Assembly: GCF_001591625.1 (NCBI RefSeq)
Contig: NZ_BCVG01000024.1
Coordinates: 1-42,105, forward strand
DNA: 42,105 nucleotides
Reading direction: 5' to 3'
Source: Metabacillus fastidiosus NBRC 101226
Lineage (GTDB): Bacteria; Bacillota; Bacilli; Bacillales; Bacillaceae
A program made the translations under genes and the position numbers. Under the pieces are notes generated by a model. That model was not told the DNA's origin. It made no database searches and saw only the letters and a program-made list of their open reading frames with translations. Below, in pieces: positions 33,616-42,105 of this stretch. Numbering within the stretch: position 1 is the first letter of the stretch; every line of letters begins with the position of its first letter.

Positions 33616-34389
33616 TTAATGTAATACTTTATTTTCTCCAAACCATTTTTCAGAGATTTCAGCGGCAGTGCCGTCTTCATTCATCTCATCAAGTGCTTTT
33701 TGAAGATCTTTTAATAATTCATCGTTTCCTTTTTTCACACCTACACCATATTGTTCCGGTGCAAGAGAACCTTTAAGAAGTTTAAATTTCCCTTTTTCTT
33801 TTGACATATAGTAGTCAATGACTACTTCATCAATAACAACTGCATCTACACGTTTTGTTTTTAAATCACTTAAAGCTAGAACATTGTCCTTATATTCAGC
33901 AACCGACTTAATTTTAGATTTGATAGGATTTTTATCAAGTGCATCGGAAGCAGAAGAAAGAGATTGAAGACCGATCACTTTTCCTGCTAAATCGTTAATT
34001 TTTTCAATTTTAGAATTAGCTAGAGTAACAACAACCTGTGCATTTTCTAAATAAGGCTTTGTAAAAAGCACTTTACCTTTACGCTCATCTGTAATTGTAT
34101 AACCGTTCCAAATGAGATCAATTCGTCCACTGCTTAACTCTGATTCTTTTGTTGACCAGTCAATCGTTTGGAATTTTGCTTCTTTTCCCATTTTTTCAGC
34201 AGCAGCTTTAGCATAATCGATATCGAAGCCGACAAGGTTATTGTCTTTATCACGGAAGCCCATAGGAGCAAAATGATCATCGACTCCGATAACTAATGTG
34301 TTATCTTTTTCCGCCGAATTTGAACCGCATCCTGTAAGAAGGGCAAAAACTGCAGCGATTGCCACAATCATAGTTGTTAAACGCTTCAT
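33616..34389 (-). CDS. Polar amino acid ABC transporter, substrate-binding lipoprotein
   Basis: This 257-residue type 3 solute-binding lipoprotein has signal peptide and lipobox LLTGC (lipid Cys21). Domain text is LVIGVDDHFAPMGFRDKDNNLVGFDIDYA, then IDLIWNGYTITDERKGKVLFTKPY, GKVIGLQSLSSA and VDAVVIDEVVIDYY. It lacks the usual S-G repeat of the glutamine binders and uses IWNGYTITDER, as in cystine/cysteine binders of the TcyA/YckB type. That is a hint, not proof, of substrate. The ATG follows AAGGTGG. Confidence 0.9.
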   Translation of the reverse strand: MKRLTTMIVAIAAVFALLTGCGSNSAEKDNTLVIGVDDHFAPMGFRDKDNNLVGFDIDYAKAAAEKMGKEAKFQTIDWSTKESELSSGRIDLIWNGYTITDERKGKVLFTKPYLENAQVVVTLANSKIEKINDLAGKVIGLQSLSSASDALDKNPIKSKIKSVAEYKDNVLALSDLKTKRVDAVVIDEVVIDYYMSKEKGKFKLLKGSLAPEQYGVGVKKGNDELLKDLQKALDEMNEDGTAAEISEKWFGENKVLH

Positions 34390-34573
34390 AGTAAAAAACC
34401 CACCTTAATTTATTATCATAATACTTTAGTACGTTATCACTTTATTATAATAACATAATTTTTATAAGTGGAGGAATTAAATTTTCTTCTGTCTTATATG
34501 CAAATATAACCTATTTCTCCAGACTCATTGAGTGAATGATATTAGAAAATTTTGAAAAATAATAAAATTTAAC

Positions 34574-34603
34574 TTGAAAATGATAATCGTTATCAACTAT
34601 AAT
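34574..34603 (+). promoter_or_regulatory. Fur-controlled promoter of the heme monooxygenase gene
   Basis: TTGAAA (34574-34579), an 18-bp spacer and a perfect TATAAT (34598-34603) stand about 40 bp before the start. A Fur box fills the spacer. Confidence 0.8.
34581..34595. promoter_or_regulatory. Fur box
   Basis: TGATAATCGTTATCA matches the 7-1-7 Fur site (TGATAATNATTATCA) at all but one arm position. It lies between -35 and -10, so iron-loaded Fur would block RNA polymerase. Confidence 0.88.
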
Positions 34604-34641
34604 ATATACCATAATCAAAATTTTAGAGAAGGCGTGAGGAA

Positions 34642-34968
34642 ATGTTTATTCAATTAAAAACAATTACTGTAACAGAGGGCAATGCAGAGAAAATGGTAGA
34701 GCGCTTTGCAGGTGAGGGAATTATTGAAGAGCAGCCAGGATTTATCGATCTTAGTGTACTAAAGAAAAAGCAGCGGAAAGGAAATGAAGAAGTAGTAGTC
34801 ATGCTTCGCTGGGAATCAGAAGATGATTGGAAAGCCTGGGAGACAAGTGAAGTCCATTTAGCAGGCCATCGTGCTAACCGAGGCAAGCCATCTCCTTCTT
34901 TTATTATAGATAGTAAGCAGGAAGTTTATCATATGCTCGGTCAAAAAGAATATCGAAGTGAGAAATAA
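34642..34968 (+). CDS. hmoA: Heme-degrading monooxygenase, IsdG/HmoA type
   Basis: This 108-residue antibiotic-biosynthesis-monooxygenase fold protein opens heme to release iron in the cytosol. The text MFIQLKTITVTEGNAEKMVERF, then PGFIDLSVLKKKQRKG, VVVMLRWESEDDWKAWETSEVHLAGHR follows HmoA closely in length and order. Trp (in RWES) and the His of VHLAGHR lie where the family's heme pocket residues are. The Fur-box promoter directly upstream fits iron starvation induction. It is followed 277 bp later by the petrobactin genes, which have their own Fur sites. Confidence 0.88.
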   Translation: MFIQLKTITVTEGNAEKMVERFAGEGIIEEQPGFIDLSVLKKKQRKGNEEVVVMLRWESEDDWKAWETSEVHLAGHRANRGKPSPSFIIDSKQEVYHMLGQKEYRSEK

Positions 34969-35131
34969 AAATACATAAGATTCATTCAGCAAGATAATTG
35001 CTTTTTAGCAATGTGAGAGACAGAAGAAAATGTCATCTGGACCGTATAGCTATATTTGTTTAACGACTTTAATAATTAGAAATTCCCCTTATTCTTTCTT
35101 AATTATAGAAAGATTCTTTTTTAATAGCTAT

Positions 35132-35146
35132 TGAGAATAGTTATCA
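35132..35146. promoter_or_regulatory. Fur box upstream of asbA (distal)
   Basis: TGAGAATAGTTATCA fits the 7-1-7 Fur pattern with two deviations, within TTGAGAATAGTTATCAA. It lies 63 bp before the proximal copy. Confidence 0.8.
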
Positions 35147-35194
35147 ATTACTAAGAAAAAAGAAATAGGAAAAAGGTATTTTTTTACTAATAAC

Positions 35195-35209
35195 TGAGAA
35201 TAGTTATCG
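35195..35209. promoter_or_regulatory. Fur box upstream of asbA (proximal)
   Basis: TGAGAATAGTTATCG repeats fourteen of the fifteen bases of the distal Fur box and lies 36 bp before the asbA start. Two sites suggest tight iron repression; I could not fix the -35/-10 positions. Confidence 0.78.
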
Positions 35210-35245
35210 TTTATAGGGAAAAAGATTCATGGAAGGGATGGGAAT

Positions 35246-37072
35246 ATGAACCAGTCAGCTAAACGTATTGCAGAAAATGCAACATTTCAAGCATTTGTAA
35301 ATAGTTATGTACGTGAAGTACAAGGAGGGCATTGGACAGAGAAAGAAGAGTGGATAAAAGGAAAGCGTTCATCAGTACTTATTTCAGACCAATATATACT
35401 AGAACTGTATTTGAAACAGCAATCAATCAGCCTTGCTATTAGCGTTAATTATCATTCTCTTGTAGGAAGACATGAGTTTGGAGTTTCCCTTAAGTATTGT
35501 GAGGAAGACAAAGAATGGTATCAGGAAGACAGGTTAACTATTATGGTTACTCTTATCCAAGAGCTTCATCTGATGGCAAAATCCAATGGCTGTCCTGAAT
35601 TTGTTTCCCATTTTGATGAACTGATTTTCAGGTTAATTGAAAGCTATCAAACGATGGCAAATTATATCGAAAATAGAATGGAAGATGAAAAAAATATTCA
35701 CTTAGAAAAAAGTACATTTATAGAAACAGAACAGTCACTGCTTTTTGGACATTGGTTTCATCCAACACCTAAAAGCAGACAAGGAATGGCAAATTGGCAG
35801 CATGAGAGATTTGCTCCGGAGCTTCAAGGTTCTTTTCAGCTTCACTATTTTCAAGTTGACCAGACAATTGTGCAAGAGTCATCTGTTTTAAGGAAGAGTA
35901 CTAGTGAATTAATCTATCAGTCATTATGGAAGTCTTGCCCTGAATTAGAGATGGAAGAGGGATATTGTTTCATTCCAATGCATCCACTCCAAGCCCAGTG
36001 GCTCCTGCAGCAGCAATATGTAAAACAAGGGATAGAAGAGGGGCTGATTGAGGACTTAGGTTTAATGGGGCCTTTTTATACAGCAACATCTTCTTTAAGA
36101 ACGGTGTATAGCGAGGAAGAAGAATGGATGTATAAATTTTCGATTCCAGTAAAAGTAACAAACTCTTTACGAGTGAATCGAAATCATGAACTGAAAGCCG
36201 GAGTAGTAATGGCTGAATTAATGGAGAAACTTACTTTCATTGGGGAAGGGAACTATTTCCAAATAATAGATGATCCGGCTTATATTACTGTAAACTTTCC
36301 CGGCCAGTCAGAGTCAGGGTTCGAAGTTATTATTCGGTCGAATGTATTTCAAAAGGATCAGGATAAGGGAGTCAGCTCAATTGCAGCGATTGTACAAGAC
36401 CCTCTGCCAAATGAGAAATCAAGACTTTATAAGCTCATTTCAACAATAGCACAGTCCGAATCCAGGTCATTAGAGGAAATAAGCTTTAGTTGGTTTGGGA
36501 ATTATTGGAAATGTGCTGTCGAGCCGCTCATCCGGTTGTATGATGAACATGGTATTGCGCTTGAAGCTCATCAGCAAAATAGTGTTTTGGATATTTCTTC
36601 TGGCTATCCGGAGACTTATTATTATCGGGATAATCAGGGATATTATCTATCTAAATTATATGAGGACACTCTTTGTGTTATCGAGCCTTCTTTATTCGAG
36701 ACACCAGAGCTTTTCTATGAAGACTCTCTGATTCAGGAAAGGTTTACTTATTATTTATTCATGAATCAGCTCTTCTCTGTGATTCATCGTTTTGGATCTG
36801 ACAATCTTCTGGAAGAGGAGCAGTTAATAGAATGGTGTGTAAAGCAGCTATATGTGCTTGAAAAGGACTTAACAGGATCAGGGAAAACATTTGTCAATAT
36901 GATTTTAAAACGTGAAAAGCTGGCGTATAAAGCGAATTTATTAACTCGTTTTCATGATGTAGATGAACTAAATGCCGAGCTTGAACAAGCAGTATACACT
37001 TACATCAAAAATCCTTTTGTTGTTTGTCATAAGGAGGAACAGTATGCAACCGCAACATCTGGCTTACTCTAA
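35246..37072 (+). CDS. asbA: Petrobactin synthetase AsbA (IucA/IucC family)
   Basis: This 608-residue NRPS-independent siderophore synthetase joins citrate to spermidine by ATP-dependent adenylation, the first committed step of petrobactin assembly. Nucleotide and citrate-binding landmarks are GHWFHPTPKSRQG (168-180), FIPMHPLQAQW, TSSLRTVYS, the VTNSLRVNR region and the C-terminal lobe EAHQQNSVLD. The length matches B. anthracis AsbA (about 600). The ATG follows GGAAGGGATGGGAA. It overlaps asbB by 29 bases and is downstream of two Fur boxes. Confidence 0.93.
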   Translation: MNQSAKRIAENATFQAFVNSYVREVQGGHWTEKEEWIKGKRSSVLISDQYILELYLKQQSISLAISVNYHSLVGRHEFGVSLKYCEEDKEWYQEDRLTIMVTLIQELHLMAKSNGCPEFVSHFDELIFRLIESYQTMANYIENRMEDEKNIHLEKSTFIETEQSLLFGHWFHPTPKSRQGMANWQHERFAPELQGSFQLHYFQVDQTIVQESSVLRKSTSELIYQSLWKSCPELEMEEGYCFIPMHPLQAQWLLQQQYVKQGIEEGLIEDLGLMGPFYTATSSLRTVYSEEEEWMYKFSIPVKVTNSLRVNRNHELKAGVVMAELMEKLTFIGEGNYFQIIDDPAYITVNFPGQSESGFEVIIRSNVFQKDQDKGVSSIAAIVQDPLPNEKSRLYKLISTIAQSESRSLEEISFSWFGNYWKCAVEPLIRLYDEHGIALEAHQQNSVLDISSGYPETYYYRDNQGYYLSKLYEDTLCVIEPSLFETPELFYEDSLIQERFTYYLFMNQLFSVIHRFGSDNLLEEEQLIEWCVKQLYVLEKDLTGSGKTFVNMILKREKLAYKANLLTRFHDVDELNAELEQAVYTYIKNPFVVCHKEEQYATATSGLL

Positions 37073-38789
37073 AAAGGCAGAAAAAAGAGTAAAAAGGCAA
37101 TTAGTAGAGGCAATGATTTTCGAAGGCATTATTAAGTATAAAGAAACAGAGACTGCAGATTCTTATTCTATTTTCTATCTCTTTGGGGAAAATCGCACAT
37201 ATCGTTGTGAAGGAAGGAGAACAGCGTTTGATCGCATTCGGATAAAAGAAGCCAGCATTTTTAAGGAATGCCAAGACCACTCTTTAGTGGAAGCGACGAT
37301 TGAGGAGCTAGCGGGAGAACTTATCCGTGATGGAGAGCATAAATTACGTTTGATAAATGAACTGAGCCAGACGATTAAGCTCTGCAGCTGGAATGAACTT
37401 CATTTGCCACAGCCTGCTTCCCGAAGAAAATCTGCTTATGAAGAATTAGAATCAGAGATTATGGAAGGCCATCCTTATCATCCATGCTTTAAGTCTAGAA
37501 CTGGCTTCACAATAGAAGATCATAAAAAATATGGCCCAGAGGCAAAGCAAGCTTTTCATTTAAAATGGATAGCGGTCAGGAGAAGTCTTATTCAAACAGC
37601 TATCTGCGGAGATGAACAGGACTTCTTTAAAGAAGAGCTGGGCTCCTTCATGTGGGAGGAACTTTTAAAGCAGCTTGAGAGCATGGGAGGAACTTTTGAT
37701 CATTATACATTTCTTCCTGTTCATCCTTGGCAGTGGGAAACTATGAAGCCTGAGTTAGTGAAATATATGAAGACGAGACATATTCTGCCTTTGGATGTAA
37801 GCGGAGATCCTTACCGGGCTACCCAGTCTGTTCGTACTTTGTGGAATGCTGCATATCCAGAAAAGGCCTATATGAAATTTTCTATGAACATGGTGAATAC
37901 ATCTTCTCTAAGAAAATTAGCTTCCCATTCTATTTGTGCTGCTCCTCATATTTCAAGCTGGATTCAAAAAGTGATTCAAAAAGACCCATATTTGCAAAAA
38001 GAAGCGTCTCTTGTCATTCTTCAAGAATATGCAGGTATGATTTTTGAAGCAGAAGAAGAGAAATTAGATGGTCAGCTTGGAGTGATATGGAGAGAGAGTA
38101 TTAGAGCTTATATTCAAGACGGGGAAGAAGCAGTGCCGTTTACTGCCTTAATGATGATTGAAAAAGATGGAAACCTGTTTATAGATGATTGGCTTAAAAA
38201 CTATGGAAGTGATAACTGGTTAAAGCAATTTATTAAAGTGAGTGTTCTTCCAGTATGGCATTTACTTGCAGCGCACGGTATTGCAGTAGAAGCCCATGCA
38301 CAAAATATGGTTTTACTACATAAAAACGGCTGGCCAACTCGTGTCATATTACGTGACTTCCATGAGAGTGTAGAGTATACAGAAGGGTTTTTAGCAGATG
38401 CCAGTCTTGTTCCATCTTTTGAAGAAATACATGAGCGGTATAAAGATGCACCTGAAGATGACTATTACTGGATGTCTTCTGTAGAGGCTTTGAGAGAGTT
38501 AATAATGGATACTTTATTTGTATTTCATTTGAGTGAGCTGTCTTTTTTAATGGAAGAGCATTATGGCTACAAAGAGAAGCATTTCTGGAATAAAGTAGGG
38601 AAATTAATCGAAGAACATATTGAGAGATTTCCAGACTTAATTACCCGTCAACAAGAGTTTCCATATAAGAAAGCTGAAATTTATGTAGAATCTTTATTAA
38701 AAAAGAAGGTTAAAAATAAAGAAGAAGGAAATTTTCGACATTTAGTAAGAAATGTTTTTTGTCATATTCAGCAAGAAGAGGAGAAATGA
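37044..38789 (+). CDS. asbB: Petrobactin synthetase AsbB (IucA/IucC family)
   Basis: This second siderophore synthetase, 581 residues, adds the second spermidine arm to the citrate core in petrobactin assembly. Landmarks are EGHPYHPCFKSRTGF, FLPVHPWQWE, TQSVRTLWN, the FSMNMVNTSSLRK core and EAHAQNMVLLHKNGWPTRVILRDFHES. ATG 37044 is chosen because AAGGAGG (37031-37037) stands six bases before it; the longer frame to 36972 lies inside asbA. The next gene begins immediately after its stop. Confidence 0.93.
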   Translation: MQPQHLAYSKKAEKRVKRQLVEAMIFEGIIKYKETETADSYSIFYLFGENRTYRCEGRRTAFDRIRIKEASIFKECQDHSLVEATIEELAGELIRDGEHKLRLINELSQTIKLCSWNELHLPQPASRRKSAYEELESEIMEGHPYHPCFKSRTGFTIEDHKKYGPEAKQAFHLKWIAVRRSLIQTAICGDEQDFFKEELGSFMWEELLKQLESMGGTFDHYTFLPVHPWQWETMKPELVKYMKTRHILPLDVSGDPYRATQSVRTLWNAAYPEKAYMKFSMNMVNTSSLRKLASHSICAAPHISSWIQKVIQKDPYLQKEASLVILQEYAGMIFEAEEEKLDGQLGVIWRESIRAYIQDGEEAVPFTALMMIEKDGNLFIDDWLKNYGSDNWLKQFIKVSVLPVWHLLAAHGIAVEAHAQNMVLLHKNGWPTRVILRDFHESVEYTEGFLADASLVPSFEEIHERYKDAPEDDYYWMSSVEALRELIMDTLFVFHLSELSFLMEEHYGYKEKHFWNKVGKLIEEHIERFPDLITRQQEFPYKKAEIYVESLLKKKVKNKEEGNFRHLVRNVFCHIQQEEEK

Positions 38790-38791
38790 AC

Positions 38792-40024
38792 ATGTTTTTT
38801 GTAAATGATGATTACTATACATTAGATGATTTAGAGAAGCAATATGCCGTATTTGAAAGTATGCCTCATATACGAGATTGTCATAATAAGAGACTTGCAG
38901 TTTGTATAACGGATGTATTTCAATGGCTGGCTCTTTGCTTATATATTCGTCGTAAAGGAGGGTCTGTCGTTCCAATTCATCCTTCTACTCCAAAAGATGG
39001 AGCTGTCCGTATCGCTTCTTCGGCAAACAGCCATCTGCTATTATTCGGATCGATAGAATTTCCTATTGAATTAACTGTTAAAGAGAATGAAAAAGAAGGG
39101 GTTTTAGTTCAAATGAGCTCGGGTACTACAGGGGCTCCAAAATGTATTGAAAGAACATGGGATTCGGTGGAAGAGGAAGTGGATAGCTATGTGACAGTCT
39201 TACCTGCAGATCATACAAGAAAGTCTATTATTGCTTGTCCAATGACCCATTCCTATGGATTGATCAGCGGCTTTTTTGCTTGTGTAAAAAGGGGAGCAGA
39301 ACCGGTGATTTTAACGAATATGAATCCTAAATACATATTAAAAAAGCTTCAAGAATATAAAAAATATATACTTTATGCAGCTCCCGCTCTGCTTTATACG
39401 TTAAGCCGGTTCCTTCCATCGGATCAAAAGTTTGATTATGTCATGACTTCAGGAACAGTTATGCCGTCAAGCTGGCTTGCCTTATTAAGGGATTCATCAA
39501 ACCTTGTTCTTCAGCAGTATGGATGTTCTGAGGCAGGATGCATAACGCTCCATCCTGATGTACAGAATTCCAGCGAGATGGGATATATACTGCCCCATCT
39601 AAAAGTAGATGCGGGGAATGTAGATGCATCAGGGGAAATTATTGTGTATACATCGGCACAGACTATTTATACAAAGGATATTGGATACATAGAAAATGGA
39701 GTTCTTTCATTTCTTTCAAGAATGGATGACATGATTAACGTAGCCGGTTTAAATGTCTATCCTCAAGAAGTTGAAAATATTCTTATGGATGAGCCGAGAA
39801 TAACAGAAGCAGTTGTGTATAAAAAACAAAATGCATTATCAGGAGAGCGAGTATGTGTTCAATATGTCTCCAGCGAACGAGTAGATGAGATCGAGCTGCG
39901 GGAATGGTGTGGAAAATACCTTGCTCCACATCAAATACCTATGGAGTTTATTCAGGTTGATGAAATTGAGAAACTGCCAAATGGTAAGGTAAGCAGAAAG
40001 AAATTAGGGGGAGTATTAGCATGA
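38792..40024 (+). CDS. asbC: AsbC, 3,4-dihydroxybenzoate-AMP ligase
   Basis: This 410-residue adenylate-forming enzyme activates 3,4-dihydroxybenzoate and loads it on AsbD. The P-loop-like motif is VQMSSGTTGAPK, followed by CPMTHSYGLI, TSGTVMPSSW, QQYGCSEAG and a C-terminal lysine motif KLPNGKVSRKKL. It is shorter than typical acyl-AMP ligases, as AsbC is. Two in-frame ATGs exist: 38786 lies only 2 bases after AGAGGAG (38777-38783), 38792 lies 8 bases after it, so I use 38792 (MFFVND). Confidence 0.9.
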   Translation: MFFVNDDYYTLDDLEKQYAVFESMPHIRDCHNKRLAVCITDVFQWLALCLYIRRKGGSVVPIHPSTPKDGAVRIASSANSHLLLFGSIEFPIELTVKENEKEGVLVQMSSGTTGAPKCIERTWDSVEEEVDSYVTVLPADHTRKSIIACPMTHSYGLISGFFACVKRGAEPVILTNMNPKYILKKLQEYKKYILYAAPALLYTLSRFLPSDQKFDYVMTSGTVMPSSWLALLRDSSNLVLQQYGCSEAGCITLHPDVQNSSEMGYILPHLKVDAGNVDASGEIIVYTSAQTIYTKDIGYIENGVLSFLSRMDDMINVAGLNVYPQEVENILMDEPRITEAVVYKKQNALSGERVCVQYVSSERVDEIELREWCGKYLAPHQIPMEFIQVDEIEKLPNGKVSRKKLGGVLA

Positions 40025-40299
40025 CAAAGCAAGAAATAATAGATGTTATCTATCATATATTAGAAAAGAAATTAGAACTTCCAACGATGGCTGCTTTCCA
40101 TGAAGAAGCCCGGTTAAATGAAGATCTGTACATGGATTCTATTATGGTTCTTCAGCTTATTCTCCATTTAGAGCTTGACCTTGGTTTTAAGATTCCTGAC
40201 GAAATGCTTATACCTAAGGAATTTAGAACAGTAGGAAGTCTTGCCAGTTTTTTAGAAGAGCAGCAAAAAGAAACATTGCTGGAGGAATCACATGATTAA
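40021..40299 (+). CDS. asbD: AsbD, aryl carrier protein
   Basis: This 92-residue four-helix carrier bears the phosphopantetheine arm on Ser40 in DLYMDSIMVLQ. It shuttles 3,4-dihydroxybenzoyl groups from AsbC to AsbE. The start overlaps the asbC stop (ATGA) and the end overlaps asbE by 8 bases. Confidence 0.93.
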   Translation: MTKQEIIDVIYHILEKKLELPTMAAFHEEARLNEDLYMDSIMVLQLILHLELDLGFKIPDEMLIPKEFRTVGSLASFLEEQQKETLLEESHD

Positions 40300-41269
40300 A
40301 GTACATTGTTTTGTAAGTTGTGTTTGCGAAGTTGTTAAAAAAACAGAGGGAGTTGATCACAGACCGTATTATTTCGGTGTGTGGGATGCTGATTTTGATG
40401 TACTTGAAAATGGAGTTTTAACTTATCACTCTGATCGTATTGACCATGATTTCTTTAAAACATGGTATGAGATGCTTTACGGAATAAAATTACATAAATG
40501 GTATGATGAAAGCCAGTCTAAACAGGAAAATGTAGATGAGCTGTTAAAATTATTAGACAATAAACCAGCACATCATCATGTAATGGTTATGCTTGATTTA
40601 TCGATGCTTCCAGAGCGGGAAAATAAATTTCATCAACGTCCATTTCCTCATTATGTCATGCTCGAAATGACAGAAAAAGAAGAAGAATGGTTTATGTATG
40701 ATCCTGATTTTCGCTGGGAAGGAGTCTTGCCGAAGGAGAGAATTATTGCTGCAATTAAAGAGCCATCTGTAGAGGGAGGATATTATTTTGACTCAACGTC
40801 TATCATTCCTCCAAATCATGAAACTATTGAAGCTTATTTTAATACATGTATAAAACTTGATCGTAACCCGATGACAGAAGCTGTTAGAGACATTGTAAAA
40901 GCTTATACAGTTGGAAAAGAGAAACATCGTTTGTCTGAACTCACTTCAGCTTTAAAGCAATTGCCTGTTTTAGCAATCAGAAAATATGCGTATGAACATG
41001 CTTTCGCTTATTTTTGGGAATGTCTTGAACTTGAAGAAGAGGAATTTGAAGTATGGTGTGATGAAATTGAAAGGCTTGTGAATGGTTATACGACAATCCA
41101 ATACCGCGCGATGAAACTTGCGATGACTGGAGATATTTCAATCACCGATGATATTTTTGCAAAGTTAGAAGAACAAAATCTTTTAGAATTCAAAATTAAA
41201 AGAGGATTACAGGATTGTTTTAATAAGTGGTCGATAAGACAAGAAGCTGAGAAGAAGGAGTTCGTTTAA
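40292..41269 (+). CDS. asbE: AsbE, aryl transferase of petrobactin synthesis
   Basis: This 325-residue protein is the AsbE condensing enzyme, which moves dihydroxybenzoyl from AsbD to the spermidine amines. Recognition rests on operon position, length and the family-specific opening HCFVSCVCEVVKKTEGVDHRPYYFG with two Cys; the text YFDSTSIIPPNHETIEAYF follows. It resembles no well-known transferase fold by eye. The ATG follows GGAGG inside the end of asbD. Confidence 0.88.
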   Translation: MIKVHCFVSCVCEVVKKTEGVDHRPYYFGVWDADFDVLENGVLTYHSDRIDHDFFKTWYEMLYGIKLHKWYDESQSKQENVDELLKLLDNKPAHHHVMVMLDLSMLPERENKFHQRPFPHYVMLEMTEKEEEWFMYDPDFRWEGVLPKERIIAAIKEPSVEGGYYFDSTSIIPPNHETIEAYFNTCIKLDRNPMTEAVRDIVKAYTVGKEKHRLSELTSALKQLPVLAIRKYAYEHAFAYFWECLELEEEEFEVWCDEIERLVNGYTTIQYRAMKLAMTGDISITDDIFAKLEEQNLLEFKIKRGLQDCFNKWSIRQEAEKKEFV

Positions 41270-42105
41270 TGAAACTATCCATCTGTACAATTTCATTTAG
41301 GCATCATCTTTATTCCATTGACCAGTTAGCTCACTTTGCACAAACAGAAGGATTTCAAGGAGTGGAGCTGTGGGGTGTTCATGCAAAAAATCTTGCTAAT
41401 GATTTTCATTACGGAGCAGATTGGCTTACCTCCTATAATTTGGAAACAAGTATGCTCAGTGACTATTTACCGTTAGAAGCATCTGTTGCGGATATGATGG
41501 CCGAGGCAAATACTTTATCTTCACTGGCATACCGCTGGGGAACTAATAAAATTCGTACATTTGCAGGGAAAAAGGGCAGCTTAAATACGAATAAAGATGA
41601 GAGAGAAGCTATTGTTTCCAGGCTTCAGATGCTCAGTGAATTTTTTGGATCTAAGGGTCAGTACTTACTTGTTGAAACGCATCCAAACACGTTAACTGAT
41701 AATCTGGATTCTACTTTGCAGCTTCTTGAAGAAGTGGATCATCCGGCATTGCGTGTGAATTTTGATGTTTTACATATATGGGAATCAGGAATTGACCCAG
41801 TTGCAGCGATAAGAAAGATTCATCCTTTTGTGTCCCATTTTCATTTTAAAAATATTGCTTCGCATAACCAATTAGATGTTTTTGAGCCTAATAATGTTTA
41901 TGCAGCAGCAGGATCTAGAGAAGGAATGGTCCCATTATTTGAAGGTGCAGTCGATTATAAGAAATTTCTCGCTGAAATTTCTTATATGAAAGAAGTTGAA
42001 GCTTCATTAGAATGGTTCGGTCCGAATGTAAAAGACATATTAGCAAAGGACAGTAAAGAAGTGAGAGATATAAGCCTGCTTTATCCCAGCCTTAACGAGC
42101 AGTAA
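41269..42105 (+). CDS. asbF: AsbF, 3-dehydroshikimate dehydratase
   Basis: This 278-residue metal-dependent TIM-barrel enzyme makes 3,4-dihydroxybenzoate, the catechol of petrobactin, from 3-dehydroshikimate. The xylose isomerase-like barrel shows GVELWGVH, then the metal ligands expected in the family: Glu136 (LVETHPN), Asp166 (NFDVLHIW), His192 (HFHFKN) and Glu248 (SLEWFG). The start ATG shares one base with the asbE stop (TAATG). The gene is complete; its TAA is the last codon of the window. Whether a transporter or regulator follows cannot be seen. Confidence 0.93.
   Translation: MKLSICTISFRHHLYSIDQLAHFAQTEGFQGVELWGVHAKNLANDFHYGADWLTSYNLETSMLSDYLPLEASVADMMAEANTLSSLAYRWGTNKIRTFAGKKGSLNTNKDEREAIVSRLQMLSEFFGSKGQYLLVETHPNTLTDNLDSTLQLLEEVDHPALRVNFDVLHIWESGIDPVAAIRKIHPFVSHFHFKNIASHNQLDVFEPNNVYAAAGSREGMVPLFEGAVDYKKFLAEISYMKEVEASLEWFGPNVKDILAKDSKEVRDISLLYPSLNEQ

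Overview
The window reads as a chromosomal segment of an AT-rich, endospore-forming Bacillaceae species. The support is strong AGGAGG-type ribosome binding sites, frequent GTG/TTG starts, a YheC/YheD-type spore-coat ATP-grasp protein, an RsbQ-like hydrolase, a BceRS-BceAB module in the Bacillus subtilis gene order with near-identical motifs, and the petrobactin operon asbABCDEF. I see no phage genes, transposases, CRISPR arrays, rRNA or tRNA genes.

Layout. 0-8 kb: ordinary scattered genes. These are an amino acid permease, a 4-oxalocrotonate tautomerase-like enzyme, a conserved hypothetical, a small hypothetical, a tandem-duplicated YheC/D ATP-grasp protein, a CofE-like (F420-0:glutamate ligase family) protein divergent from a LysR regulator, and a membrane-anchored hypothetical. 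8.05-8.46 kb: three tandem, previously uncalled genes of 38-41 codons whose products share a C-terminal motif, F-[DN]-[VI]-[SC]-D-A-F-L-x-[AV]-Y-K. They have their own promoter and near-identical Shine-Dalgarno leaders, and I recognise no family for them. 8.7-13.3 kb: bceRSAB (peptide-antibiotic sensing and detoxification) on the minus strand, with a perfect palindromic BceR-type operator overlapping the bceS stop codon.

13.4-32.1 kb is dominated by cyclic-di-GMP and exopolysaccharide functions. A GEMM-I (c-di-GMP-I) riboswitch precedes a secreted TIM-barrel-like protein. Then come a DUF5105-like lipoprotein and a TcaA-like protein, an RsbQ-like alpha/beta hydrolase paired with a PAS-GGDEF diguanylate cyclase (GGEEF and I-site both intact), and a hotdog thioesterase. 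A compact Pel-type operon follows: a GalE-like epimerase fused to a PelD-like c-di-GMP receptor, then PelE, PelA deacetylase, PelF and PelG. Its coding sequences continue nearly without gaps into CotH-like kinase, VTC-domain and DUF4956-like genes. Convergent to this operon lies a secreted GH114 (polygalactosaminidase-type) hydrolase that has its own second c-di-GMP-I riboswitch. The window therefore holds a probable cyclase, one protein receptor and two RNA receptors for c-di-GMP, controlling both synthesis and breakdown of a galactosaminoglycan-like polymer.

32.1-34.4 kb: a polar amino acid ABC transporter (solute-binding lipoprotein, permease, ATPase) with an attenuating hairpin after the binding-protein gene. 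34.5-42.1 kb: the iron region. A Fur-box promoter drives an IsdG/HmoA-type heme monooxygenase, and two more Fur boxes precede the overlapping asbABCDEF genes for petrobactin synthesis. The window ends exactly at the asbF stop codon.

Protein family calls come from recognised sequence motifs. No database search was run.
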